Source: Hexactinellida sp. DTS-2022 (Eukaryota > Porifera > Hexactinellida). Taken from it: DNA of 64,000 nt. Both the position numbers and the translations under genes were made by a program. This document shows, one piece after another, positions 1 through 12,100 of the stretch. The DNA is taken from the NCBI GenBank assembly GCA_028753945.1, contig JAPNXP010000011.1:372001-436000 (forward strand), given 5' to 3'. Positions within the stretch are counted from its first letter, which is position 1. Every line of letters starts with the position of its first letter. The notes beneath the pieces were generated by a model. The model ran no database searches. It had not been told where the DNA came from and was given only the letters and a program-made list of their open reading frames with translations.

Positions 1-150
1 GTCCCGTAGGCATTCAGGACGTGTATAGGATTTACGCTTAACAAATAGTTTAGTAGGATGAAGAAGGAAGTTCAGGGATATGAGTATAAACATCTTAAAT
101 ATCCTACAACAAGCGTAGACGAAGAGTAAAGCAAACCGCGATATTTTCAT
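1..150 (-). CDS. EPHX4-like alpha/beta hydrolase, N-terminal fragment (runs off left edge)
   Basis: Reading the minus strand from an ATG at 148-150 gives 50 open codons to the window edge. The peptide begins MKISRFALLF, has a hydrophobic N-terminal stretch (about residues 5-30) and then LHPTKLFVKR. This aligns with the complete hydrolase at 1722-2750, whose N-terminus has IHPTKLFAKR after a similar membrane anchor. It is therefore the start of a second, tandem paralogue on the same strand. Only the anchor and linker are visible; the catalytic domain lies outside the window, so activity cannot be judged. The match is by eye and rests on about 20 well-aligned residues plus an equivalent start position. 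Confidence 0.72.
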   Translation of the reverse strand, partial: MKISRFALLFVYACCRIFKMFILISLNFLLHPTKLFVKRKSYTRPECLRD

Positions 151-554
151 TCTAATTCACAGAAATAAGTACTATATTAACAAACAGTTAATGTATAAAA
201 TGACTGGTGGAAGAAAAAGTAGATAAATTATTAAATTTGAAAAACTAAAGAGAATTACTTATTATACTGCTATAGATTTACTAATAATTAAGGTTTTCTA
301 TTATTGGATAAGTAACTCTGCAAGTTATAATGTATAATGGAAGATGAAATTTGAATATTGATTGTATATTTATATTGACTTAATATGAAATCCTATTATA
401 TCGTACAAATTCAATAATAAGTTGGACAAATTTAGCTATAAAACCAAGTAACATCTTAGCTTGACCTTTGGTCTTAGGTTGTGAACTAAAGTTTACATTA
501 CCGAGTGTAATGGGACTGGAGGTCTGTATATGAACAAGATAGTAGTATTCGATA

Positions 555-820
555 TAGCGCTCGACAAATTAGGTGGTAAGCCATCAAATTTTGCCTTTGG
601 TGGCTTAACTAATCCACCATAAATTAAGGATTATTTGACTTTGTGGAGATTATATTTTTCGTTGCATTATTTGTTATTCATATTAGTGCTGTTTTACAGC
701 ATTATAAGTTTGTTAAGCCATAAATGGTTTGTTAAACAGGCCGTTTTTTATATATTTAGCCACCAGAAAAAGTGAGGTGGTGGCTTAATTAGCCAGCATC
801 AAAATTTCATTTTGTCGTGT
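555..820. repeat. Family D inverted-repeat element (copy 1, degraded)
   Basis: Starts GCGCTCGACAAATTAGGTGG and ends ...AAATTTCATTTTGTCG, so the ends are inverted copies of each other. Internally GGTGGCTTAA and its complement recur. A better-preserved copy sits at 35920-36218 in intron 1 of the TRP gene, with complete CAGTGCTCGAC termini. No coding capacity. Most likely a non-autonomous DNA transposon. Confidence 0.7.
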
Positions 821-1245
821 TTTTACTGATAGACAGGCTTCCAATTTGGTGTAGTTTTTCCATGCCAACATTTAGTTTGGATTCGCTCATATCGCCTAAA
901 AGACTCGTTTTGTCTGGATTTTCTCAATTTTCGCGTGCCTAAAAGTTTTCTTTCAAACTTGTGCACATCCAAGCAGCTCAAAGATAGTGTATCTAGATTT
1001 TGATTACCGAATGATTTTCTACGTACATTCTTTATTAAAATATCAATTACTAGAGTATTTATGGTAAGGATGCCTTACATACGGCCCGCTAAATAAGGAC
1101 CAAACCTATTACAGTAACTATGTATGTATCCATGTTTGAAATCAAATAAAGTTGATTACCCTGGTACGCTGAAACATTTCAGAGATTTTATGCAGCCTGC
1201 GAGTAAAATAAGTTGGAAAATTTTGATCTATGGCATTAAAATTAG

Positions 1246-1373
1246 TACAGTGGATGCTTGCTATAAGAACATCGTCGGGAACTGCATTAATGTTCTTATA
1301 ACCGGCATAAATTATATAGGGGTATATGGCAACTGTTTTCCAGTAGAATGTTCTTATACCGGCATCTTATGTA
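1246..1373. repeat. Family A MITE (copy 1)
   Basis: Begins TACAGTGGATG and carries the family core (ACATCGTCGGGAACTGCA, AACCGGCATAAATTATATAG). It ends with the ATGTTCTTATACCGGCATC arm. Other copies are at 35085-35248 and 50234-50373, and an expanded copy is at 12996-13720. The CAGT terminus and TA flanks recall Tc1/mariner-type non-autonomous elements; that classification is inference. Confidence 0.7.
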
Positions 1374-1721
1374 ATAGTTTATATTGTAGTATTCTTCTGA
1401 ATTTGTATAACTCACTAAATCTACGTATAAAATGCTAATTCATTAAGATGTATAACTTATTGCATTTGTAAATTTGGAATACCGATATTTAATACATGAC
1501 TGGATGGATTGTATTCATGTATCGCAATGTCGGGATTTGATTTCATTTAGTTTTTTGGACAATTGACTACCAAACTCCCTTAAATTACAAATGTATATTT
1601 ATTAGCAAACGCCTTATCAAACAATGCACTAAGTACTACCATAAATTGATCAGAAATCCTTCAAACTAGTATTATCAAAAATAAATCAAATTTGATGTCA
1701 ATCCGATTACTTATGTTAAAA

Positions 1722-2750
1722 TCAATTTACTAAAAAATCTCTCATCTCTCTATTAACTTCATCTGGACAATCTTGCTGTAGCCAATGACTCCCGTTAATA
1801 TTTTTGACCAAAATATTCTCCACATACTTTTCATGACCTTGTCCTAAAGCGAGAGTTAAAAAGGCATCGTGTATACCCATCATTAACAAGGTTGGGACTA
1901 CAATTTTATGACCTTGTGGATTCCCACTACGTACAGTAGGATTTTTAGCAAACATGTTCCTAAAATAAAATAATGGACATTTTATTGCATTCTCTTGCGA
2001 AAAAGTGTAAAGAAACGCGAGCATATCTTCTTCACTCATTCGATCAGAATGAATCAATCCTGAATTCCGGCCTTTAAATGTTTCCCATAACCATGAATAG
2101 TTATCAGCTTGTATGATTAAAACAGGGATTATTGGAATCTGGAATAAAAACACATACCATTGATGGAATAGAGTTGAATTATCTTGACTGGTTAACTCCA
2201 TATAACGTTTTGCATGCGGACAACACAAAACAATGTATTTCTCTACCAAATCAGGTCTTTGGTACACCACACGCCATGCAAAAATACCGCCCCAATCATG
2301 TGCAACTAAAATACACTTTTCTTTACAAACTGAATTTATTAGTTCTATTATATCAGATGTTACTTGTTGTATAGTGTAGGTATCTTTGCTTAAAGGTTTA
2401 TCACTTTCTCCATACCCACGTAAATCTACAGCGATCACACGATGGTCTTTGCTAAATTCTCTAATCTGATAACGCCATGAATACCAAAATTCTGGAAATC
2501 CATGTAACATTAACATTACTGGTGCAGTTTCAGGGCCACTTATAACACAGTGTAGTTTTATACCATTAACAGTAATGAATTCGTGCATCCCTAATGCATC
2601 ACCTTGTAGGCAGGCTGGGGAATTGAATATGATACGTTTAGCGAACAGTTTAGTTGGGTGAATGATATATTGGAATATTAAATATAATAATAATGTAGTA
2701 ATCTTGTAGAGAACGTAATTCAATAGAAGAATTACTCGAAGTGCCTTCAT
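1722..2750 (-). CDS. EPHX4-like: EPHX4-like epoxide hydrolase (alpha/beta hydrolase fold), membrane-anchored
   Basis: Complete intronless ORF of 342 aa with an ATG at 2748-2750. Residues about 5-30 form a hydrophobic N-terminal anchor, as in the EPHX3/EPHX4 group (usually about 360 aa). The catalytic domain shows the oxyanion motif HGFP (83-86, within HGFPEFWYSWR), RGYGESDKP (111-119) and the nucleophile elbow HDWGG with Asp152. Asp295 (GIHDAF) and His322 (GSHW) are the expected charge-relay acid and base, so the triad is complete. Family members hydrolyse epoxides to vicinal diols through an Asp-ester intermediate and sit on ER-type membranes. A paralogue lies immediately downstream on the same strand (1-150). 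The family is certain; the exact orthologue (EPHX3 or EPHX4) and the substrate are not. Confidence 0.93.
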   Translation of the reverse strand: MKALRVILLLNYVLYKITTLLLYLIFQYIIHPTKLFAKRIIFNSPACLQGDALGMHEFITVNGIKLHCVISGPETAPVMLMLHGFPEFWYSWRYQIREFSKDHRVIAVDLRGYGESDKPLSKDTYTIQQVTSDIIELINSVCKEKCILVAHDWGGIFAWRVVYQRPDLVEKYIVLCCPHAKRYMELTSQDNSTLFHQWYVFLFQIPIIPVLIIQADNYSWLWETFKGRNSGLIHSDRMSEEDMLAFLYTFSQENAIKCPLFYFRNMFAKNPTVRSGNPQGHKIVVPTLLMMGIHDAFLTLALGQGHEKYVENILVKNINGSHWLQQDCPDEVNREMRDFLVN

Positions 2751-3199
2751 CGATGAAGTTAGTTGAATCGAGTATTCAATGAGCTAGAGTTCTATTTTAG
2801 AAAGAAAATTAATATATTTAAAAAATTAGGGTTGAAAACACTTGTCTGTATATAGTACACAAACGAATAATGTAATCTTTAATGTCTTTAAAAAATGGGT
2901 TTACTTATATATCAGCCAACACATTTTACTATAAAATCATGTTACATAAGGCGAATTTTTTTGATGTTAAAATGACCTTGCCAGTTTCCGAAAATCACAT
3001 TAAAATGGTGTTGGCCGATATACGATACAATCCATCAATATTTAGCATTGTACAAATCTCATTATTGGTGCTGTTATAAAGGAAAGTATAATTATGATTG
3101 AGTAGTAGTATATTATTAAAAAAGACAAATATTGGCATAAAATATAATTGATCTAAATGAATATACAATCCTAGATAAATAGAAAACTTGGAAATAAAG
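2751..3199. other. Short intergenic stretch
   Basis: AT-rich sequence between the hydrolase start and the TTC27 stop. A 65-codon open frame at 2882-3079 has no recognisable features. The stretch near 2955-3010 (GCGAATTTTTTTGATGTTAAAATG) resembles 24337-24366 and 55428-55460, so it is probably a dispersed repeat fragment. Nothing else seen. Confidence 0.45.
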
Positions 3200-6100
3200 T
3201 TAAATAGAAGTTAGTTTATATTTTTTAGAATTATTTTGAATTGGATTAAAACTTTCCTTGATAAATTTCTCAAATAGAACATCTAAATTTGTTACCGCAA
3301 TATCAAAATTTTCATTCGGCACTCCAATTTGTTTTAACTCCTCATTCATTTCCTTTGATGCTTTCAAAATTGAACCAACAGTCAACTTAATAGAAGATGC
3401 TAAAGTCAAATTAACGAGACCATTGATATCCTTCTCAATTACCTCAATTGTAACTTGTACAAAATGAGAAGTAATGTTTATTATTTTCAATAAAACTTCA
3501 GGCTGTTTGTTCCAATTGCTATCCTGTTTTACGATTGAATGCGCTTTTTGTATATGCAATAACCCCTTAAGACGATCCCCATCTTTATCCGATTTTATTA
3601 ACAAATGCGAGAAAAGCTCCCATACATTTTCATCATTTGTAACCATAGATGTAACTCTACCGAATAAAACAACCAATTTACTCCTATGCCTCGAGCAAGG
3701 ACACTGTAATGCATCGAACTCATTCAAAACAACAGAATCGACTAATATTTTCAAACTGTCCAAATTCAAATGTTTTGGTTTAATATCTAGCAATCGATGA
3801 TAAGTTGCTATAGCTTCAGTAACATGGCCAATTCGCGAGGCGACAAGCACGAAATTATCTAAAACCTGCCAATCATCATAAGTATTTCTTTTCGCCTCTT
3901 GCAGTGCTTTATACGCCAAATCATGTGAATTTACTTGTAGAAAAGCTGTTGCTAGATTACTCCAGGCATGTGCATTATCTGGATCAAGAATAACTGCTTT
4001 CTGATAAGCTTTAATGGCCAACTCAGGTTTTTTACTTTTCAAAGCTGACCAGCCTAAACTGAAACATAATGTTGGCTGCAATGCATTGAGTTCAAGTGAG
4101 GTCTCAAGATAAGGTACACTCTTCTCGTACTGTTTAATGTGAAGGTAGTGTAGTCCTAGTGATTTTTGTGAGCGGAAACTTTTGTGTGATGAAAGTATCC
4201 AAGCTTTTTCATAGAATGTGATATCATTTGTAATATCTCCAAGTGTACACCATAAGTCAGGTGTTTCTTTCAGTGAAAGTTGTTTCTTGACTAGTTCTTC
4301 AGCTTGACCTGAGAAAAAATCGATATTCGAAATTAGAAATACAATCGAAACGGGTTTTTTTCGTACACCGGGTTTTTCTAACTAACTATTCGTTCTAAAT
4401 GTGTAAGAAATTCCGTTTTTGTTTCATTTTCAATCGGTTTATCTAACTATCGGATTTTTCTAACTTTATTTTCATGCAAAGAATTGGTTAAAAATACCGG
4501 TTTACGACTGTAATAAATAAAGCCTACAAAGACTCTCGGTAATAGGAACATGGATAAGGCGAAAAATGGTTAAGGAGTATACAAAGTTTAATTCCCCTAG
4601 CTTATATAAATGCATGCAAGTAAATGCGATTAATACGAATTTCTGGAAGATACGAAGAATTTCGACGGTCCCCTGATGTTCGTATTAACGAGAGTCTAAT
4701 GTATAGTATTAGTTATTTAATTAAGTTATTAACAAAATATGAAAAGAAAACGAGAACAATTTATTAGGGAAATGAAACGGTAAATAACTAACAAAATGAG
4801 TAATAATTTTTGGGACAAAAATTGAGACTAAAATATAATATTCAATGTTTAATAACTTAGAATAGTTTTACAATGAAGTCTCTTAGAATATCTATTAAGT
4901 TATTCGATTGAAATAATATTACTACAGTTGAACTAAACTTGATATAATTACTTACTAAATATTGAATTACAGTGTACAGTGAAATAATTAAAACCAACCC
5001 ATAAGATTCTTTTTCGGCTCAGTAATAAGAACCATTAGTTGGGAATAAAAACTTAAGTAACATTCCCAGAGAGATCTGTACTTGTGAACTAAAGTTAACG
5101 TTGCCTAGTGCAATGGGACGGGCGGTCTGAATTCCCAGATCCAACCGTCTTTTCAATTATAAAAGATAGTCATTTATATATTTACTATAAAACCACTTTT
5201 TCATCTAAGCAAAGTTTCTCACAAATTACAAGGTACCTTGCCTCCAATACTCCCTTACACTTTAAGAATAATAAATATAGACCCGTTTGAGCGATCCCAA
5301 ACTAAATCTCAATTTTTTTGTCCAGGTGAAAACCTAGTAGTAAGTTGTAATCATTTATATAGTTGAATACAACATTTCCTGTAATCATAATCGTAATCAT
5401 AATCAAGCTTTTTCTGAAGGATGTAATCGTAATCGTAATCACTCACTAGTAATCAGCCCCAGGTCTGATAGTGGCCCAGTATTGAAATCACTGCCTTTAT
5501 TATTATTTACTTATAGTGACAGACAAGTTCATATGTAAGTATAAATGCCCTTCAAAGAACATTTAAGCGAAACAACTCACCTAATTTCCCTTGTGACCTG
5601 AAACAATGTACTAATTCCTCCCACATCTCAAGTTCTTTGTATATATCACTTGCAGACTGTGCACAACCCAGTGACTGTAGTAACGAAGCCAATCTAGCTC
5701 TAACCTTCCATCTCGGTGGTAATGGCAATGTATAAGTCAAAGATATACGATGATGTAATTCAGTAGGATCAACTTTAGCACATAACAGTGTATTTAATAT
5801 CTCGAGTTGTCTCATACTACGTTCTATTGTACGTGTTTTGCTACTCTCTAATATACTACGCTGGTAAAGTACAGTGGCCTGAATAGACCATAAGGTTGGT
5901 GTGGAAAGTAATGGTTGTAGGTATGCCGCTATTTCCTCATTTGACTGATGACCTTTTGGTGATGCACGAGACATTTCGTGTACAAGAGCTAGAATGAGAG
6001 CTTGTTGGATCGGAGATAAATCATGGTCTTTTTCCAATTTGTCACCAGAGAACTAAGAGCAAAATGAACGTATAAATTACAAAAATTTCTTGATAAAAGT

Positions 6101-9100
6101 AACTACATAATACAAAATTATTCAATATTAGATAGTCAACTCCGTTTAATTGAGCCACCGGTTAATAGATTTCTCCGCTTAATTGGGTCAAAGCAACCTG
6201 GTCCCATCATATGGTGACTCTATTAATAGTGATGATATACGTAGAAAATACCGTTAGATGAATATATTATTCTTCTTTAATGGACGACAAGGCGTTAACA
6301 GCGCATAAATAAATTTTAGAATAATTATATTAATGTTTCTAAATTTAGATCAGCAATACCTATATCTACTAGCTAGCTTGTGTACAAGAATTTATATACG
6401 TACTAGTCGGGCTCTTAACCAAAATAGAAACATTAATATATAATTAACTCTGTTCTAACAAAACAGAGAAGAAATACGTCAATATAAGTATTTACACAAA
6501 GGAATTCAATGGGAATACACATTAAATGAAAAAGAAAACAACCTTGAAACATAGGCGTCGAACTTTACATTTTTAGGAAAATCTGGGGGAGGGGGGGGGG
6601 GGGCAGCAGCCAGAGAACATTTAAAAGACATTTATTTTTATGTTGCAATTTGCAATTAGTAATCAATAATTCACACATAAGTTTATAATAAATAACGTAA
6701 GTAAGAAGTATATTTACTGTGAAAGCTTCATGCAACCTGACATATGGGGCAAATTAAAAACCTATTTCTTTCACTGTTCCAACTAATTTTCAAGACAAAC
6801 ACCAGCTGAGGGGACGAAATCTGGGGGGAGAATTCAAAATCAACCTAGAAGTTTCCTTTCAACTGGTAGTATAAGTATATAACTATGACAAATATTTACG
6901 AGGAGTAAGTTCACACATGGCCTACTATATTATACGGCTAGATAAGTCAAGTATTTGCCATTGTATTTCCAGGCCAGTGTTTACTTTCTAATTGCTCGTA
7001 AAATAAATTACCTATTGTCATGGAATAAACTAAATTAGGTTTTCAAATACGCTGGTAACATCTAAAATATTTTGAGAATGATTTCTCATCGGATTTAACC
7101 ACAATGACGTAATCAAATATGCATACCCATATAATATAGTAGGCCATGGGTCACATAACGGCCGAGACCGAAGGGCTCGTATAATATAAGTAAGATTTAA
7201 ACTATACGAGTAATCACTAAATGACCAAATTCAAAAATCAAAATAATTCTCAGTTGAATCTAGGAAATTTCATTGGATATAGAATATTATTAGGATCCAT
7301 AGGTTTTTAATTTGGATTTAAAGGATCTATAGGATTTTCATCTCGATTTATAGCATTATCAAGTGGAGTCATCGAAATCTTATTTTTGTTCATAGTAAAA
7401 GCAGGTGGATCGAGAAAGCTTGTAGATGTTTCGTGAGCCTTTTTATCGGACTTTCGGACCTTTTTATTGTGATTTGGAGCCTTTTTAGAGAGAAATTGAT
7501 CCATTTCATAAGGACTTTGGGACTCTTCGGGCACAATTTGTAGTTGATGTTCAGTAATTGGAGATTTACTTTCCGTATCTAAAATATCTTCTTCTCCCGG
7601 TAGTTTAATCTCTAAATTAAATTGTACCTCATTTTCGCTAACTAATTGTCGCACAAAAACCATCACTCGAGGTTTGAAATTTTCATCTGAGAACATTACT
7701 AAAACTTCATCATTAATACAAACAATTCCTCCGATGTTTACCATCTTGCTCTTTTCATCCTTATTATTTGCAAGAGTTTGCACTTTATTACAATCCTTTA
7801 AGAAAACTGTAATGAGTTTTGATTCTGTGTCAGTTACAAGAATATTATTTTCTGAATCGATGCAAAAGAAACATGGTGAAATAAGTTTACAAAAAAACTC
7901 GTGACGTATAGTTTTAATCAAATCTCCTTCATATGAAAATATGAGTATGTAATTCGGTGTACTATTGAGCATACAAATTTCATAAGGCTTTAGTTGTATA
8001 TCGCGTGGGTGGGTGATACTCTCATGTTTAATTGTACCTTTATATTCAAGTGTTTTACCTAAAATTTGTATCCGCCTATTAGTCCTATCAGGTATGTACA
8101 AATCTCCTTCTGGTGATATAGCAAGCTGACCTGGGTATTTAAATTGATCATCATTAATTCCCCTTGAACCGAATTTAGATACAAACTTAATTTGATCACC
8201 CTCCTCTTTGTAATGTGTCACACAATGTTTCATTAAGTCAGTTAGATATAGATTATTCTTACAAATAGCGATTCCATAAGGAATGGTCATTTCGTTTAAA
8301 TCATATGACCTTATAAAAGCTACTTTCTCAGAAAAGATTGATACTCTCCCTTGATTCAGGTCATTTGCTTCAGCTACATAAATTAAATTAGTTTCTTTAT
8401 CAATTGTTATGCCATAGTGCATGAAAATATTATCGTTTTCTTTCCAATCTTTCCCAATAATAAGGGCATTAGAACGAAGTGTTTCTCCTTCAGAAATTGT
8501 AGAAAAAGTTTCATTGTTAACGATTTCATGACTTGTAATATAACAATTTACGAGGTCTTCTTCAAGAAATAATCCCCAATTATCAATGAGTTCTTCCAAT
8601 TCCCTGAAATCACATTTGAAATTCAATCGTTTCTTTGTGGTATACTTATCCTTTGTTTTGTTTAATTCCAATTGAATGTCTAAAAGTGTATTATGTAATC
8701 CTTTACTCTGCAAGATTGAATCACTTTTACACTTCATCGTATCTAATTTACCTATGATACTATCTTGTCTGACTTGCAAATCTCTAAATATAGTTAATAA
8801 ATCACTTTTTCTTTTTTCCAAACGCCCAACTATCCTTTTAATTGAATTGTCGATCAAATATTCAACGTCTTCTATGCATTGAGCTTCTTTTGTGCACATT
8901 GAATATGCTGAAGAATATGATAATATTACTTACTCATAAATTGCCTATATACGCATTTAAAGTAACAAGAAAGTATATATAAATTATAACTTTTATTCAC
9001 TTACAGATATAACGAAGCATTGTAGGAGAAAATTAAAATACGAGTCATAAAATTTACCCCAACATTATTAACCAAATAAAATAAGAATATTCGCTTAATC

Positions 9101-12100
9101 AATGGTTTCGTGGCCGTAAGATTTGACAGGAATGATATACAGTCAGGTCTGCTTATTATGAACAAGAATTCGTCTGCTTAATATCAAGATTTTTTAATAT
9201 GAACAAACTCTACGGTCCCAATTTAACAACTTACATAGGGTTTATATTATATTGAGTTCGCTTATTATGAAGTCTCTCTATTATGAGCACAATTTTTGGT
9301 CCCTTGAATGTTCATAATAAAAGAACCTGACTGTATATGGTTTACCTTTTACAAGCAGTTAATAGAACCTCTAGATCCAAATATATATACAAATTTGATT
9401 TATTCACCCTTCCTTCTAGTGTACTAAACAACGTGCTTTGTAATCATCAAATCTATAATATTTTTATGGCCATTCTATATGGATATTGTATTTGAAATAG
9501 ATTGGGGTAGCTGATACACATCATAATACACATCATAATTCAATGGAGTTGTACATATAACAACTAGTTTAAGAACGTTGTTATGTACAAAAGCCTCATG
9601 TGTTCGTACATGGTAAACGAATAAAAATTACAGTCGACTCCGCTTGATAGAATGACTTCGGGATCAGGTTACTTTGACCCGATTAAGCGGATAAACCTAT
9701 TAACCGGTGGCTCTATTAAGCGGAGTCAACTGTACCTTATATGTTGTTTTAAACTAATCTTTGAATAAGTGAGTATTTTTCTATTTTGATATATATATAG
9801 TGACATCATAGAAATACAGTGTAAAAACAAGTAAATTGTCGTTCGGAGTGAATAAATTAAGTCCGGCACAAATAGTATTAACCTTACTTTTATAAAATTT
9901 AGTAACAATTTATGTGCATATTGCAACATTATACTCAATTTAGATTTAGATTAAATTACATGATAATTGAACATTGCAAGCATTCAGTATGCAGTTATGA
10001 CCAATGTAATATTACTTAAAGTTATAATCTTATTTAACAAATGGAAAATAAGTAATTATATAAATAATATAAATAATTGAAGTTGTCAAATAAATTAATT
10101 AATAATCAAAAATAAACAACATTCCAACTGACCTGAATGTATCCAAGTAAAGTATCATCATCCAATGGTATATTCTCAATCTTCTCCGCATAACTTTCAA
10201 TAGGAAAATGGTAAAACAATTGAGGTAAATCTTTCTTCTTTACAATCATTAAAACTAACTGTGCTTTATCATCAATCTGAAATTTTGTCCTTTTACCGAG
10301 CTCACCAGTAACATTCAATTCCATACACAATTCATTTTCAACTGAATTAAGTAGGCTTTTACACTCAACATAATCGTAGTACCTCAATGAACATAATGCC
10401 AACTCGATTTTAATCTCACAGCGTAGTTCTAAATAACCCTCAACAAATAATAATATTTTCTCATAGTAGTTAGTTTTGAATAATTTTATTCTGTCCCATA
10501 ATGTGGGTGATGGGTGTGGGAATAACTGTTGTTTTGTACAATAGAGACGGAATAGCATCCAGTGACAGGCTAGCATATCAACCTGTGTGTCGGATAGGAA
10601 TGTTAGAATTAGCTCAGCTAAGTTTAATAGGAGAGGAGAGCTTGTTAGTTTATATGGAGTTTGTCCATCTAGAGATAATAAGTTTGTGTAGAAAACCGAA
10701 TAATATAATACAAAAGCCTCTAAAAAATTCCCTTGATATTTTGCTGAAATGCCAGGATTTTAGATTTTTTTGTGGATCTAAGTGTTTCCTGGATTGATTT
10801 AAAAACTGAAAAATAGGTATACTATAGTCCTATCGCACTTTCGAATTATTTTCTGGCAGAATGACCTTATTTTTACAATATTTTGGATTTGCTATGAAAA
10901 GTTAGGTACATACTCTTGTAATTATAACAAGTTTAAAATATATCCATGGTCCAAAGTACTACGACAAAATTATATAAATTAAGGAATCTTTAATGAAATT
11001 CAAAAGTTATCCGTATTTATACTAGTAGAGAAACAAATTTATACATCCATTATCTTAAAATTTTTCAATTTCGATTATTTTTTGATTTCTCAAATAAATT
11101 TTTGAAAAAACTAGTGAGACCGATGAATATACAGTCGACTCCGCTTAACATGATAGCTAGTGTCATTATTAACTGATAAGGGATATTTAATTCTTCTATA
11201 TTTAATAGAGTCACCTCGGGACCAGGTTGCTTTGACCCAATTGAGTGGAGAAATCTATTTAACCGAAAATATTTTAATCCAAAATGTAATTCCGTCATAA
11301 AAATCCTGCGAAATTTTGACCCGATTAAGCGGAGAAATCTATAAACCGGTTGCTCTATTAAGCGGAGTCAACCGTAATTCGAATAAAGTGAACAGTTATT
11401 GAATTAACTTGAGTCTTTAACCCACAATAACCAGTGTATTATAGAGCCATTTGTAAATACGCTCCTAATCCTGGTCTGATCCAATTTGCATACGCCTAAA
11501 TCGAAAATTAGTGTTACGGTATAGAGAGGATTCCAAATTTCACGCTCCTAAATTCAAATTTTCCAAAAATCATGCTCCAAAGGAGCGTCTCGCGCACCTG
11601 GATAATTCCTTGACTATAACTCACCTAAATACAGATTTGTGAGTCCATCAGTATTCCACAGCTTTATAACCTCATTAGAAGGCATCCATGATACAATACA
11701 AGACAGATCCACAATAGGACCAGTCCAATTCATCTGTTTGAACAAATTCAGAAATGAAGATGCTATTAACAGCCAGCAAACAGCTAAATAGCAACGCTCC
11801 TCTACACTCTCGGTCTCTGAAAATGATTTCTCCATAGAACTGTTAGCTAGTGTTACTACATGTTCCCATGAACTGAAGATGAACTCACTCACCTAAAGGA
11901 AGTATGGGAATAAAAGGGGGGGAAATCTTAAATATAGTACAGTCAGGTTCATTTATTATGAACATTCAAGGGACCAAAATTGTATTCATAATATAGAAAC
12001 TTCATAATAAGCGAACTCAACTTAATACAAACTCTATATAAGATGTTAAATTGGGACCTTATAGCTTGTTCATAATAATAAGTTCTTCATATTAAGCAGA

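Larger units (their letters stand above)
151..1721. other. Intergenic stretch between the two hydrolase genes, repeat-bearing
   Basis: No convincing coding sequence. It holds a family D inverted-repeat element (555-820) and a family A MITE (1246-1373). It also holds a short dispersed repeat near 479-528 (TTGTGAACTAAAGTT then AATGGGAC), which recurs at 5078-5128 inside TTC27 intron 4. A 104-codon open frame at 1124-1438 runs through the MITE and is not considered a gene. Confidence 0.6.
6053..10132 (-). other. TTC27 intron 3, host of a nested NHL gene and several MITEs
   Basis: A 4,080 bp intron bounded by donor CAG|GTCAGT (10131-10133) and acceptor CTTAG|TTC (6052-6054). Contents: a family F fragment (about 6138-6245), an inverted-repeat element at about 6312-6460 (TATTAATGTTTCTA and its complement), a G-run at 6585-6603, and an inverted pair around 6914-6938 and 7125-7150. 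The NHL gene (7307-8899) and complete family E (9138-9335) and family F (9629-9734) MITEs follow. It is far longer than the other introns of the gene, largely because of these insertions. Confidence 0.75.

Noticed and set aside
1124-1438. 104-codon ORF (plus)
   Set aside because: Runs through the family A MITE; no domain, no paralogue.
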